A stretch of 64,000 nucleotides of DNA. Origin: Sphingomonas sp. IC-56. Lineage in GTDB: Bacteria; Pseudomonadota; Alphaproteobacteria; Sphingomonadales; Sphingomonadaceae. The stretch is taken from the NCBI RefSeq assembly GCF_021043375.1, contig NZ_JAJNDV010000002.1, positions 186,001 through 250,000 on the forward strand, in the 5' to 3' direction. The first letter of the stretch is position 1; each line of letters opens with the position of its first letter. Below, one piece after another: positions 18,382 through 27,955 of the stretch. The notes under the pieces are model-generated. The model had not been told where the DNA came from. It searched no databases and was given only the letters and a program-made list of their open reading frames with translations. Both the position numbers and the translations under genes were made by a program.

Positions 18382-21114
18382 TCAGGCGCCGAAGGTGCGC
18401 TGCCACCAGCCGCGGCGCGGCGTCTGACCGTCGCCACCATCCTCGGTGCCGGCATCGCCGTCCTCGGCTGCCGGCGCATCGGCCTGCGGCGTGGTCTCAG
18501 CGACAGGTGCTTCTGCGGCTGCTTCGGCTGCGGGCGCAGCCTCGGCCGGCGCGTCGGCGGCATCGGCCTTCTTGCGGCGCGTGCGCTTGGGCTTGGGCGC
18601 TGCTTCGGCTTCAGCGACCGGTGCTTCCGGTGCGGCTTCAGCCGGCGCTGCTTCGGCGGCATCCGCCTTCTTGCGGCGCGTGCGCTTGGGCTTGGGCGCT
18701 TCGGCCTCCGCCTCCGGCGCTTGCGTCACTGCCTCGGCGGGCGCCGCCTCGACCGGCGCGGCCTCTGCTGCCGGATCGGCCTTCTTGCGGCGGGTGCGCT
18801 TGGGCTTGGGCGCGGGCTCGGCTTCCGCCTCTACCTCGGGCGCCTCGACGACCGGCTCGACAGCCTCGCTGACCGGCTCGGCGGGTTCAGCCGCTTCCTC
18901 GACCGTACCGGCCTCGTTCACGGCCTCCTCGGCACCGGCACCACCACGGCGACCGCCACGACGGCCACGACGGCGGCGCTTGCGTCCACCTTCGCCTTCC
19001 TCACCCTCAGGCTGCGCGGCGACGGTTTCCGCCTCGGCAGTCTCGCTGGCCTCCACGTCGCCTTCCGGCTGCTCGCTAGCCTCGGTCTCGGCGGCGTCTT
19101 CAGCACCTTCCTCGGCACCGTCCTGCTCCCGGCCGCGGCGGCCACGGCCACGGCGGCGGCGGCGGCGCTTGCCGCGGCCTTCGTCGTCGCCCTCGGCGCG
19201 CGGACGTTCTTCACGCGCGCGCGGCGCCTCGGCTTCTGCCTCTTCTTCGGCCTCTTCCTCTTCGTCGATCTCCTCGACGTAGTCCTCTTCGTCCTCAGGC
19301 TCTTCGACCAGCGCCTCGATCTTGGGCGCATAGGCGGGCGGCGGGCCTGCGGCCTCCACCGACATGCGCGCGCCCTCGATCTCGCCATCGGCGACCACTT
19401 CGATCAGGACGCCATAGCGGTCCTCGATCTCCGCCAGCTCAGCGCGCTTGCGGTTGAGCAGGTAGAACGCCGCTTCCTGGCTCGCGCGCAGCGTGATGTG
19501 CGAACCGCGGCCGCGTGCGGCCTCGTCCTCGATCATGCGCAGCGCCGACAGACCGGCCGACGACGCAGTGCGGACCAGGCCCGAACCCTCGCAATGCGGG
19601 CAGGTGCGGGTCGATGCTTCCAGCACGCCGGTGCGCAGGCGCTGGCGGCTCATTTCCATCAGGCCGAACGCGGAGATGCGGCCCACCTGGATGCGGGCGC
19701 GATCGTTCTTCAGCGCCTCCTTCATCGCCTTCTCGACCTTACGGACGTTGGACGAATGATCCATGTCGATGAAGTCGATCACGACCAGCCCGGCCATGTC
19801 GCGCAGCCGCAGCTGGCGCGCGATTTCCTGCGCTGCTTCCAGGTTGGTCGCGGTCGCGGTCTGCTCGATATTGTGCTCGCGGGTGGAGCGCCCCGAGTTG
19901 ATGTCGATCGACACCAAAGCCTCGGTCGGGTTGATGACCAGATAGCCGCCCGACTTGAGCTGGACGACGGGATTGTACATCGCCGACAGCTGGTCCTCGA
20001 CGCCCGCACGCTGGAACAGCGGCACGGCGTGCGCATACTGCTTCACCTTGCGCGCATGGCTCGGCATCAGCAGGCGCATGAACTCCTTGGCCTGGCGGTA
20101 CCCGTCCTCGCCCTCGACGATCACCTCGTCGATGTCCTTGTTGTAGATGTCGCGGATCGCGCGCTTCAGCAGGTCGCTGTCGCCATAGACCAAGGCGGGC
20201 GCGGACGATTTGAGCGTCTCCTCGCGAATCCCGTCCCACAGCCGGGCGAGATAGTCGAAGTCGCGCTTGATCTCGGTCTTGGTGCGCTGAAGGCCCGCCG
20301 TGCGGACGATGCAGCCCATCGAGGGCGGCAGCTTCAGGTCCGCCATGATGCCCTTGAGGCGCTTGCGGTCGGCAGCGCTCGAGATCTTGCGCGAAATGCC
20401 GCCGCCATGCGCGGTGTTGGGCATCAGCACGCAATAACGGCCGGCGAGCGACAGATAGGTGGTCAGCGCCGCACCCTTGTTGCCGCGCTCTTCCTTCACG
20501 ACCTGGACCAGCAGCACCTGGCGGCGGCGGATCACGTCCTGGATCTTGTAGCGGCGGCGCAGGTTCATGCGGCGCTGACGCAGCGCATCGGCTTCATCGC
20601 CATTGCCGCTGCGCTTGCCGCGGCGGCGGCCACGGCCACGCGTCTCGCCACCCTCTTCCGAAGCGCCCTCTTCGGCACCTTCGTCATGCTCGGCGTCGTC
20701 GTCTTCCTCGTCGTCATGCTCGCGCTCGACCAGTTCGACGTCGTCTTCGCCCTCTACGTCACCCTCCAGGTGATCGTCGTCCTCGTCCCCGTCTTCCTGG
20801 GCGCGCAGTGCCGCTTCCTCGGCGGCATGCTCGGCCTCTTCGCGCAGCAATGCTTCGCGGTCTTCCTTGGGGATCTGGTAATAATCGGGGTGGATTTCGC
20901 TGAAAGCGAGGAAGCCGTGGCGGTTGCCGCCATAATCCACGAACGCCGCCTGAAGCGACGGTTCGACGCGGGTAACCTTGGCTAGGTAGATATTGCCCTT
21001 GAGCTGCTTGCGCTCGGCGGACTCGAAGTCAAACTCCTCGATCCGGTTCCCCTTGACGACGGCGACCCGGGTTTCCTCCCGGTGGCGTGCGTCGATCAGC
21101 ATACGCATGGTCAT
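18382..21114 (-). CDS. rne: ribonuclease E
   Basis: The essential endonuclease of mRNA decay and rRNA processing (910 aa). The S1 domain starts near residue 35 (GNIYLAKVTRVEPSLQAAFVDYG) and is interrupted by about 95 charged residues (acidic EDGDEDDDHLEGDVEGEDD, then basic RGRGRRRGKRSG) before resuming at RRYKIQDVIRRRQVLLVQVVKEERGNKG. Such an insert is usual in alphaproteobacterial RNase E. The DNase I-like catalytic Asp residues are in VVIDFIDMDHSSNVRKVEKAM. The Zn-link is CPHC. The disordered C-terminal tail from about residue 560 alternates acidic and basic blocks and repeats PKPKRTRRKKAD; it should scaffold a degradosome. GGAG lies eight bases before the ATG at 21114. A long 5' leader region follows. 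Confidence 0.95.
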   Translation of the reverse strand: MTMRMLIDARHREETRVAVVKGNRIEEFDFESAERKQLKGNIYLAKVTRVEPSLQAAFVDYGGNRHGFLAFSEIHPDYYQIPKEDREALLREEAEHAAEEAALRAQEDGDEDDDHLEGDVEGEDDVELVEREHDDEEDDDAEHDEGAEEGASEEGGETRGRGRRRGKRSGNGDEADALRQRRMNLRRRYKIQDVIRRRQVLLVQVVKEERGNKGAALTTYLSLAGRYCVLMPNTAHGGGISRKISSAADRKRLKGIMADLKLPPSMGCIVRTAGLQRTKTEIKRDFDYLARLWDGIREETLKSSAPALVYGDSDLLKRAIRDIYNKDIDEVIVEGEDGYRQAKEFMRLLMPSHARKVKQYAHAVPLFQRAGVEDQLSAMYNPVVQLKSGGYLVINPTEALVSIDINSGRSTREHNIEQTATATNLEAAQEIARQLRLRDMAGLVVIDFIDMDHSSNVRKVEKAMKEALKNDRARIQVGRISAFGLMEMSRQRLRTGVLEASTRTCPHCEGSGLVRTASSAGLSALRMIEDEAARGRGSHITLRASQEAAFYLLNRKRAELAEIEDRYGVLIEVVADGEIEGARMSVEAAGPPPAYAPKIEALVEEPEDEEDYVEEIDEEEEAEEEAEAEAPRAREERPRAEGDDEGRGKRRRRRRGRGRRGREQDGAEEGAEDAAETEASEQPEGDVEASETAEAETVAAQPEGEEGEGGRKRRRRGRRGGRRGGAGAEEAVNEAGTVEEAAEPAEPVSEAVEPVVEAPEVEAEAEPAPKPKRTRRKKADPAAEAAPVEAAPAEAVTQAPEAEAEAPKPKRTRRKKADAAEAAPAEAAPEAPVAEAEAAPKPKRTRRKKADAADAPAEAAPAAEAAAEAPVAETTPQADAPAAEDGDAGTEDGGDGQTPRRGWWQRTFGA

Positions 21115-21596
21115 TGAATATTCTCCGGGCGCGCCGGCTCATGTCCCTGGAGGACCGGGGCGCGTGCGCGCGATATTGAGTGCGGGCCGCGCCGGCCATT
21201 CCGGGCGCAGTCTCGCTGGATTGAAAAGATGCTGTTGCTGCACGGGCACGCGGGGACCGGCGGTCCACTGGCTCCACCACGGCCGCGCTGCCGGCGAAAG
21301 CCTGGCGAAGCGGACGGTGGGGAAATTGCCTCATGCGAGCGTCAACCTGAACTGTCACGGCGGATGTGGCCGCGGATACTTCCCGGTACAAGAACCGGGA
21401 TAATGAACTGCCTAGCACCCCCCGCACCCTGCGGCAACTACGCGCAACGCAATGATTGTTTCGCGACGACTACGGGAAATTCCGGAACATGGCAGCGACT
21501 GGTTTCCGCATGATTAACCCTGCGGTTTAACCGGGACTTGAGCCGCCACGCCTAAGCACGTCCGCGTCAGGGTAGACGCGTATCGAGTACCAGATC
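21115..21596. promoter_or_regulatory. 482-base divergent intergenic region: rne leader and amidase promoter
   Basis: No gene is visible here. It must carry the promoters of rne (minus) and the amidase gene (plus). A perfect 7-bp hairpin occurs at 21381-21400 (TCCCGGT, six-base loop, ACCGGGA). A second palindromic patch lies at 21507-21531 with TTAACC-CTGC-GGTTTAA in it. RNase E genes commonly have long, structured 5' leaders through which the enzyme limits its own mRNA; this is known for E. coli and only inferred here. No confident -35/-10 pair could be picked out. Confidence 0.5.
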
Positions 21597-22847
21597 ATGG
21601 AATTGTGCTGGACCCCCAAGGTCCCGGCGCGGCATATCGCGCGGGTGTTGTTCCTGTTCGCCCTGCTCTCCGGTTGGCTGACCGGTGCTCCGAGCTGGGC
21701 GGGCGTCGTGGAGGAAGTGCGCGTTCGCGGCGACCGCATCGTCGTGACCTTCGACGCGCCGGTCGCCAAGGCGAGCAGCTTCGTGCTGGCCGGGCCACAG
21801 CGCATCGCACTCGACGTCGATGGCGCCGAACCGGGCAGCACGGCCTATTCCGACGGCGCGGTCGCAAAGATCCGCCAGGGCGCACAGGGTGAAGGCGGCG
21901 TCCGCATCGTCTTCGATCTCGCCCGCCCGGCAATCGTGACCGAAGGCAATTTCGGCCGCGATAGCCGCACCCTCACGCTCCAGATCAAGACGGTGGACGA
22001 CGAACGCTTCGCCCGCGCCGCTGCCGAGCGTCGGCTGAGCTTCCTGCCGCCCTTCACCTTCCTGCAACCCGGAGCCCGCCACCAATACTCGGTATCCATG
22101 CCGGTGCCCAAGCGCCGCAGCAGCCTCAAGCTGCCCAAGGTCTATGGCGATGCCGATCGCCCGCTGGTGGTGATCGACGCCGGCCATGGCGGGCACGATC
22201 CCGGCGCGCTGTCGCCCGATGGCGGCTTGCGCGAAAAGGATGTGACGCTGCGCATCGCCCAGGCGATCAAGGAGGAACTGCTCGCCTCGGGTCGCGTCCG
22301 CGTCGCGCTCACCCGCGAGGATGACCGCTTCCTGGTGCTTCAGGAGCGATTCGGCCTCGCCCGCCGATTGAAGGCCGACCTCTTCATCTCGGTCCATTGC
22401 GACAGCGCCGCGAACCCGGAAGCGACCGGCGCCACTATCTACACCCTGTCCGAAGTCGCCTCCGACAAGGAAGCGGCGCGGCTGGCGGCGCGCGAGAACA
22501 AGGCCGACATCATCGCCGGCGTCGATCTGGGCGGCGCCAGTCCCGACATCTCGTCGATCCTGATCGACCTCACGCAGCGTGAGACGATGAACATGTCGGC
22601 CAATTTCGCCCGGCTGCTCGGCCGCGAGGCCCAGCCGCTCATTCCGATCAAGGCGAACTACCACCGCATGGCCTCGCTGATGGTGCTCAAGGCGCCCGAT
22701 CTTCCCTCGGTATTGTTCGAAACCGGCTATATCTCGAACCTCGCCGACGCGGAGTTCCTTGCCTCGCACGAAGGGCGCATCAAGGTTGCCGAAAGTGTGC
22801 GCAAGGCCGTGGAAATCCATTTCGCCACGCGCATGGCATCCCGCTGA
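21597..22847 (+). CDS. amiC: N-acetylmuramoyl-L-alanine amidase with AMIN domain
   Basis: Cleaves the amide between MurNAc and the stem peptide to separate daughter cells. The 416-aa product has an N-terminal signal region (residues about 14-35, ending GAPSWA). An AMIN domain follows (residues about 37-130), which targets such enzymes to the septum or Tol-Pal/peptidoglycan. The C-terminal Amidase_3 domain (about 185-410) shows the zinc-site segments VVIDAGHGGHDPGAL, LREKDVTLRIA, ISVHCDSA and VLFETGYISN. A putative divisome activator such as EnvC is not in the window. PBP1A lies 116 bases downstream, so the two may be coexpressed. Confidence 0.92.
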   Translation: MELCWTPKVPARHIARVLFLFALLSGWLTGAPSWAGVVEEVRVRGDRIVVTFDAPVAKASSFVLAGPQRIALDVDGAEPGSTAYSDGAVAKIRQGAQGEGGVRIVFDLARPAIVTEGNFGRDSRTLTLQIKTVDDERFARAAAERRLSFLPPFTFLQPGARHQYSVSMPVPKRRSSLKLPKVYGDADRPLVVIDAGHGGHDPGALSPDGGLREKDVTLRIAQAIKEELLASGRVRVALTREDDRFLVLQERFGLARRLKADLFISVHCDSAANPEATGATIYTLSEVASDKEAARLAARENKADIIAGVDLGGASPDISSILIDLTQRETMNMSANFARLLGREAQPLIPIKANYHRMASLMVLKAPDLPSVLFETGYISNLADAEFLASHEGRIKVAESVRKAVEIHFATRMASR

Positions 22848-22963
22848 CAGCAACCCGGCCACTCCGTTTCCTTCCGCTCTTATAGGACGGAATCGGCGGA
22901 TTGGTTTCGGTTGCGTTCTGATCGGCTTTCATCGCCGCTGAAACTTGCTACACCGCGCGGCAG

Positions 22964-25483
22964 ATGGCGGATGGCGACACTTCAGGCGAAACGGTGCGGA
23001 TCAGGCGCGGCCTGAGCGGCGCTAGCGGCTTTTTCGGACGGCTGCGGCAGCGCTGGTCGTTCCGCGTGCTGGCGGTGCTCGCGCTGCTCGCCGGTATCGG
23101 CGTGTTCCTGCTCTGGCTGCTGTTCGCACGCAACCTGCCCTCGGTGGACGCGCTGCGCACCTATGAACCGCCGCTGCCCACCAATGTCCGCTCCGCCGAC
23201 GGCACCCCGATCCACAGCTATGCCCGCGAACGCCGCGTCCAGCTGAGCTTCCCGGAATATCCCAAGCTGCTGGTCGGCGCGTTCCTGTCCGCCGAGGACA
23301 AGACGTTTTTCGAGCATCACGGCGTCGACTTCCCCGGCCTGGTGCGCGCCGCCTATCAGGGCATCGCCACCGGCACGACCCCGCGCGGCACCTCCACCAT
23401 CACGCAACAGGTCGCAAAGAACCTGCTGGTCGGTGACGAAGCGAGCTATGTCCGCAAGGCCAAGGAAGGCATCCTCGCCTGGAAGATGGAGGACACGCTC
23501 TCCAAGGAGCAGATCCTCGAACTCTACCTGAATTCCATCGAGCTCGGCCGAAACGCCGGCGGTGTGGCCGCGGCCAGCGAAGCCTATTTCGGCAAGGAAC
23601 TCGACGAACTGAGCCTGCCGCAAATGGCCTATCTCGCAATCCTGCCCAAGGGCCCGGCCAATTATGCGCCAGAACGCTATGAGGACCGCGCGATCGAGCG
23701 GCGCAACTGGGTACTCGGGCAGATGCTGGCCAATGGCTATATCGACGCCTCGCAACACGCCGCCGCCATTGCCGCCCCGCTCGGCACCGTGCCGCGCCAG
23801 AAGCCCCAGTTCGAACGAGTCGGCGGCTATTTCATCGAGGAAGTCCGCCGCCAGCTGCTGAGCAAGTTCGGTGAGAAGTCCGACGCAGGGCCCCACAGCG
23901 TCTATCAAGGCGGCCTGTGGGTGCGCACCTCGCTCGACCCGCGTCTCCAGGGCTTTGCGCAAAAGGCACTGCGCGACGGCCTGCTTCGCTACGACCGCGG
24001 CCGCGGCTGGAGCGGCCCGCTGGATAACAAGGAGATCGGCAACAGCTGGCTCCAGACCCTGCTCAACACCAATATAGGCCTGGACTACGAAAACTGGCGC
24101 GCCGCCATTGCGATTGAGCGCGGCAGCGACGGCTGGGAAATCGGCTTCGACAATGGCCAGACCGGCCGCCTTCCGCGCTATGGCGCGACCATGCCGGTGC
24201 GTGGCAAGGGCGGCGAAGCCTTCTCCGCGATCAAACGCGGCGACATCATCGCGGTCGCGCCCGATGGCGCCAACTGGTCGCTACGCTCGGTGCCCAAGGT
24301 TTCCGGCGGCATGGTGGTCGAAGATCCCCGGACGGGCCGCGTGCTCGCCATGCAGGGTGGCTTCGACTCGCGCATCCAATCGTTCAACCGCGCCACCCAG
24401 GCGCTCCGCCAGCCCGGCTCGACCATCAAGCCCTTGGTCTATGCCGCCGCGATGGAGCGCGGGCTCACTCCGGCGACCATCGTGGTCGACGGCCCCTTCT
24501 GCGTCTGGCAGGGCGCGGGCCTTGGCAACAAATGCTTCCGCAACTTCGGCAACATGCGCAGTGCCGGTCCGAAGACACTCCGCTGGGGCGTGGAGCAGTC
24601 GCGCAACCTGATGACGGTGCAGGTCGCCAACCGGATCGGCATGGAGCCGGTCGTTGACCTGATCCAGCGCGTCGGCGTGAGCAAGAACAAGTTCCCGCCC
24701 TATCTCAGCTATTCGCTGGGCGCTGGCGAGACGACCGTGATGCGCATGGTCAACGCTTACTCGATCCTGGTGAACCAGGGGCGCGCACTGGACCCCACCG
24801 TGATCGACTTCGCGCAGAACCGCCACGGGCAGGTTATCTGGCCGGAGAATTGGCGCCCGTGCGAGGGGTGCAACGCGCGCGACTGGAACGGCGGGGCCAT
24901 GCCGCGTCCGGTGCGGCGCGCACGCCAGCTCGTCGACCCGCTCGCGGCGTATCAGATCGTCCACATCACCGAAGGCGTCATCCAGCGCGGCACCGCTACC
25001 GTGCTGCGCGATCTCGACCGTCCGCTGATGGGCAAGACCGGCACCACCAACGGCCCCACCGATGTCTGGTTCGTCGGCGGCGCCGCGCAGATGATCGCCG
25101 GGCTGTATCTGGGCTATGATACGCCCACCAACCTGGGCGGCTACGCCCAGGGTGGATCGATCGCCGCGCCGATCTTCAAGCAGTTCGCGATTCCCGCGTT
25201 CGAAGGCATGCCCAAGCTGCCCTTCACTGCGCCCAAGGGCATCCGCATGGTCCGCATCGACCGGGCAAGCGGACGCAAGGTGTCGGGCGGCTGGCCGTCG
25301 AACGACCCGCTGTCGCCGATCATCTGGGAAGCCTTCAAGCCCGAGGCGGAACCGCGCCGCGGCCGCCGGACACTGGAGGAAGAGGAACAGGCCGAGGCCA
25401 AGCCCGCCGTCCGCAAGGCTGCGCCCAAGGCCGAGCGCCAGAGCGACAGCGATTTCTTGCAACGCGAGGGCGGAATCTACTAG
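22964..25483 (+). CDS. mrcA: penicillin-binding protein 1A (bifunctional transglycosylase/transpeptidase)
   Basis: Polymerises lipid II and cross-links peptidoglycan at the periplasmic face of the inner membrane. The 839-aa protein has one membrane anchor (residues about 33-55). The GT51 domain has catalytic Glu111 in SAEDKTFFEHHGVD and the block GTSTITQQVAKNLLV. The transpeptidase domain has S-x-x-K in RQPGSTIKPLVYAAAM (about residue 485), SRN in EQSRNLMTVQ, and KTGT in GKTGTTNGPTDVWFVGG (about 690). The extension after residue 800 is charged (RRGRRTLEEEEQAEAKP) and probably disordered. Class A PBP type is certain; the subclass 1A assignment is likely. Confidence 0.93.
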   Translation: MADGDTSGETVRIRRGLSGASGFFGRLRQRWSFRVLAVLALLAGIGVFLLWLLFARNLPSVDALRTYEPPLPTNVRSADGTPIHSYARERRVQLSFPEYPKLLVGAFLSAEDKTFFEHHGVDFPGLVRAAYQGIATGTTPRGTSTITQQVAKNLLVGDEASYVRKAKEGILAWKMEDTLSKEQILELYLNSIELGRNAGGVAAASEAYFGKELDELSLPQMAYLAILPKGPANYAPERYEDRAIERRNWVLGQMLANGYIDASQHAAAIAAPLGTVPRQKPQFERVGGYFIEEVRRQLLSKFGEKSDAGPHSVYQGGLWVRTSLDPRLQGFAQKALRDGLLRYDRGRGWSGPLDNKEIGNSWLQTLLNTNIGLDYENWRAAIAIERGSDGWEIGFDNGQTGRLPRYGATMPVRGKGGEAFSAIKRGDIIAVAPDGANWSLRSVPKVSGGMVVEDPRTGRVLAMQGGFDSRIQSFNRATQALRQPGSTIKPLVYAAAMERGLTPATIVVDGPFCVWQGAGLGNKCFRNFGNMRSAGPKTLRWGVEQSRNLMTVQVANRIGMEPVVDLIQRVGVSKNKFPPYLSYSLGAGETTVMRMVNAYSILVNQGRALDPTVIDFAQNRHGQVIWPENWRPCEGCNARDWNGGAMPRPVRRARQLVDPLAAYQIVHITEGVIQRGTATVLRDLDRPLMGKTGTTNGPTDVWFVGGAAQMIAGLYLGYDTPTNLGGYAQGGSIAAPIFKQFAIPAFEGMPKLPFTAPKGIRMVRIDRASGRKVSGGWPSNDPLSPIIWEAFKPEAEPRRGRRTLEEEEQAEAKPAVRKAAPKAERQSDSDFLQREGGIY

Positions 25484-25557
25484 CGGCTGTCTTATATCTA
25501 CCGGCGTCGTCCCGCTCTCCGCGGCGATGATGTCAGGCTTTGAAAGGTTTAAAGAAC

Positions 25558-26685
25558 ATGCGCGCCGAAGCGCAGGCTCACGTCAATCAGATCCAGGCGG
25601 CGCTCGCGCTGCTTCGCCGTTCCCTCGATTGGGACCGCGCGCTGCGCCGCCTGGACGAACTCAACGCGCGCGTCGAGGACCCGACGCTGTGGAACGACGC
25701 AAAGGCGGCGCAGGACGTCATGCGCGAACGCCGCCGCCTGGACGAATCCATCGGGGCGACCAAGGCGATCGAGAGCGAGCTCAACGACACCGTCGAGCTG
25801 ATCGAGATGGCCGAGGCCGAGGGCGATGACGAGATGGCGAATGACGGCACCGCCGCGCTCGCCGCGCTTGCCGAGCGTGCCGAGAAGGACAAGGTCGTGG
25901 CCCTGCTCTCGGGCGAGGCCGACGCCAACGACACCTATGTCGAGATCAATTCAGGCGCCGGCGGCACCGAAAGCCAGGACTGGGCCGGCATGCTCCTGCG
26001 CATGTACACCCGCTGGGCCGAGCGCCGCGGGCTGAAGGTCGAACTGGTCGACTACCATGCCGGCGAACAGGCCGGCATCAAGTCCGCGACTTTGCTGGTC
26101 AAAGGCGAGAACGCCTATGGCTATGCCAAGACCGAAAGCGGCGTCCACCGCCTGGTCCGCATTTCGCCCTATGACAGCGCCGCGCGCCGCCACACCAGCT
26201 TCTCCAGCGTGTGGGTGTATCCGGTCATCGACGACAATATCGACATCGAGATCAACGAAAGCGAGCTGCGCATCGATACCTACCGCGCTTCGGGCGCGGG
26301 CGGGCAGCACATCAACACCACCGATTCGGCGGTGCGCATCACCCACTTGCCCACCGGCATCGTCGTGCAGTGCCAGAACCAGCGTTCGCAGCACAAGAAC
26401 AAGGCCGAAGCCTATAACCAGCTGCGCGCCCGTCTCTATGAGCGCGAATTGGCCGAGCGCGAGGCGGTGGCCGACGCGCAGAACGCGACCAAGACCGACA
26501 TCGGCTGGGGCCACCAGATCCGCTCCTACGTGCTCCAGCCCTATCAGCTGGTGAAGGACCTGCGCACCGGCGTCACCTCCACCGCCCCGTCCGACGTGCT
26601 CGACGGCGCGCTCGATCCGTTCATGGCCGCCGCCCTGTCGCAGCGCGTGACCGGCGAAACCGTGCAGGTGGAGGACGTGGATTGA
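25558..26685 (+). CDS. prfB: peptide chain release factor 2
   Basis: Terminates translation at UGA and UAA. The 375-aa product carries the peptidyl-transferase motif GGQ in [17 protein letters not shown]. The codon-recognition tripeptide, SPF in E. coli, reads SPY here ([20 protein letters not shown]). I believe SPY is common in alphaproteobacteria, but have not checked. There is no internal UGA or slippery CTT-T near codon 25, so the programmed +1 frameshift found in many bacteria is absent. ATG 25558 follows AAAGG by ten bases; an in-frame TTG at 25540 is less likely. The stop codon overlaps the next gene's start. Confidence 0.95.
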   Translation: MRAEAQAHVNQIQAALALLRRSLDWDRALRRLDELNARVEDPTLWNDAKAAQDVMRERRRLDESIGATKAIESELNDTVELIEMAEAEGDDEMANDGTAALAALAERAEKDKVVALLSGEADANDTYVEINSGAGGTESQDWAGMLLRMYTRWAERRGLKVELVDYHAGEQAGIKSATLLVKGENAYGYAKTESGVHRLVRISPYDSAARRHTSFSSVWVYPVIDDNIDIEINESELRIDTYRASGAGGQHINTTDSAVRITHLPTGIVVQCQNQRSQHKNKAEAYNQLRARLYERELAEREAVADAQNATKTDIGWGHQIRSYVLQPYQLVKDLRTGVTSTAPSDVLDGALDPFMAAALSQRVTGETVQVEDVD

Positions 26686-27437
26686 GGCTAGGCCTCGCCC
26701 TGCTTGCGGCGGTGCTGCTCGCCGGGTGCGACGGGCGCGCGCGCGAGCCAGGCGAGAAGCGGGCCGACCCGCATAGCGGCTTCCCCGCCGCCGACCGCCC
26801 CGTCGCCAGCATCGTCTCGGCCCGCTGGTCGACCGAGGAAGCGCGCGACCGCCTGAAAGAGGCCGACCGGGTGATGAACCTGGCCGGCATCAAGCCCGGC
26901 ATGACCGTCGCCGATCTCGGCGCGGGCGAGGGCTATTACACGATTCGCCTAGGCCAGCGCGTCGGCAAGGAAGGCCGCGTCGTCGCCGAGGACATCGTCC
27001 CCGAAGTGATCGAGCGGCTGGGCGAGCGCGTGGTGCGCGAACGCCTCGCCAATGTCAGCGTGCGCCTGGGCCTCCCCGCCGACCCGCGCCTGCCCGAGGC
27101 CAGCTTCCACCGCGTGCTGATGGTGCACATGTACCATGAGATCGAAAGCCCTTACGAGTTCCTCTGGCGCCTGCGCCCCTCGCTCGCGCCCGATGGCCAG
27201 GTGATCGTGGTCGACGCCAACCGCCCGACCGTGCAGCACGGCACGCCCCCCGACCTGCTGCGATGCGAATTCGCCGCGGTCGGCTATGCCCAGATGTCGA
27301 TGCGCGCCATGCCCTCGGCCGGCGGCTACATGGCCGTGTTCCGCGCCGCGGGGGAGCGTCCGGAACCCAACATGATCAAGGCGTGCCGCACCGGCGCGCG
27401 CGCCACGCCCGCAGCGATGCAGCAGGGTTCAGAGTAG
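26682..27437 (+). CDS. class I SAM-dependent methyltransferase with lipoprotein signal
   Basis: The gene starts with TTG at 26682, overlapping the prfB stop (TTGA), with GGAGG inside prfB as the ribosome binding site. The 251-aa product begins [20 protein letters not shown], a clear lipobox (LLAG-C16), so it should be exported and lipidated. The rest is a methyltransferase fold with SAM motif [16 protein letters not shown] (residues about 76-91) and a post-I acidic residue in [18 protein letters not shown] is not known to be available in the periplasm, which makes the combination odd. I recall similar lipoprotein methyltransferase-like proteins in other proteobacteria; their substrates are unknown. 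Confidence 0.85.
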   Translation: MRLGLALLAAVLLAGCDGRAREPGEKRADPHSGFPAADRPVASIVSARWSTEEARDRLKEADRVMNLAGIKPGMTVADLGAGEGYYTIRLGQRVGKEGRVVAEDIVPEVIERLGERVVRERLANVSVRLGLPADPRLPEASFHRVLMVHMYHEIESPYEFLWRLRPSLAPDGQVIVVDANRPTVQHGTPPDLLRCEFAAVGYAQMSMRAMPSAGGYMAVFRAAGERPEPNMIKACRTGARATPAAMQQGSE

Positions 27438-27815
27438 CCCGAGCGCGCGAAAGCTGGTGACGCCCCGCGCCGCCAGCACCAGGTGATCGAGCAGCCGCAC
27501 CTCCAGCGTATCCAGCGCCCGCGCCAGCAACCGCGTCGCTTCGCGGTCGGCTGCGCTGGGCGTCGGATCGCCGCTGGGATGATTGTGCGCCATCACCACC
27601 GCCGCCGCGCCGAAAGCAAGCGCGTCCGCCGCCACCACCCGGATCGGCACGGCCATCCGGTCCGCGCATGCCGAGCGCGCATGCCGCATCCCCAGCACCC
27701 GCCGGTCCCCGTTCAGATAGGCAAAGGCCAGCACTTCGTTCGCTTCGCCCGCCAAAGCAGCAAACAGCCCCTGCGCGGCGGCGGCGTCGGTGATGCGCTG
27801 CGAATTCGGGACCAT
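27429..27815 (-). CDS. stand-alone RadC-like JAB (MPN+) domain protein
   Basis: A 128-aa protein made only of the RadC C-terminal domain. The JAMM metal motif is complete in [20 protein letters not shown] (H-x-H, then S and D). The preceding strand [16 protein letters not shown] carries the conserved Glu. The N-terminal helix-hairpin-helix part of full RadC is missing. ATG 27815 was chosen because the longer frame (to 27950) overlaps thyA; a purine-rich stretch upstream is somewhat far. RadC-family proteins have no proven repair role, and many stand-alone versions are linked to mobile elements. Its 3' end overlaps the methyltransferase gene tail to tail by nine bases. Confidence 0.78.
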   Translation of the reverse strand: MVPNSQRITDAAAAQGLFAALAGEANEVLAFAYLNGDRRVLGMRHARSACADRMAVPIRVVAADALAFGAAAVVMAHNHPSGDPTPSAADREATRLLARALDTLEVRLLDHLVLAARGVTSFRALGLL

Positions 27816-27955
27816 CAGGCGAAGCTGACAGCCCCTCCTCCCGCCAAGAAGCACGACCCGGTCCGCATCGGACCACCATTCGCTCCGATATGGACCAGCC
27901 TTCGCAACCGATCGAGCGCTTGCCCCGCCCCGCCCCTGCCCGCTACGCATGCGCC

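Noticed and set aside
18361-20985. A very long open frame on the plus strand opposite rne
   Set aside because: It mirrors the repeats and codon bias of rne, has low-complexity Leu/Arg/Ala content and no family signature. High GC suppresses stops on the opposite strand.
21515-21531. TTAA...TTAA resembling a CtrA box upstream of the amidase gene
   Set aside because: The spacing is nine bases; the CtrA consensus needs seven. No second half-site context supports it.
25620-25660. Programmed +1 frameshift in prfB
   Set aside because: There is no in-frame TGA or CTT-T slippery site. The frame is continuous from the ATG to the GGQ region and beyond.
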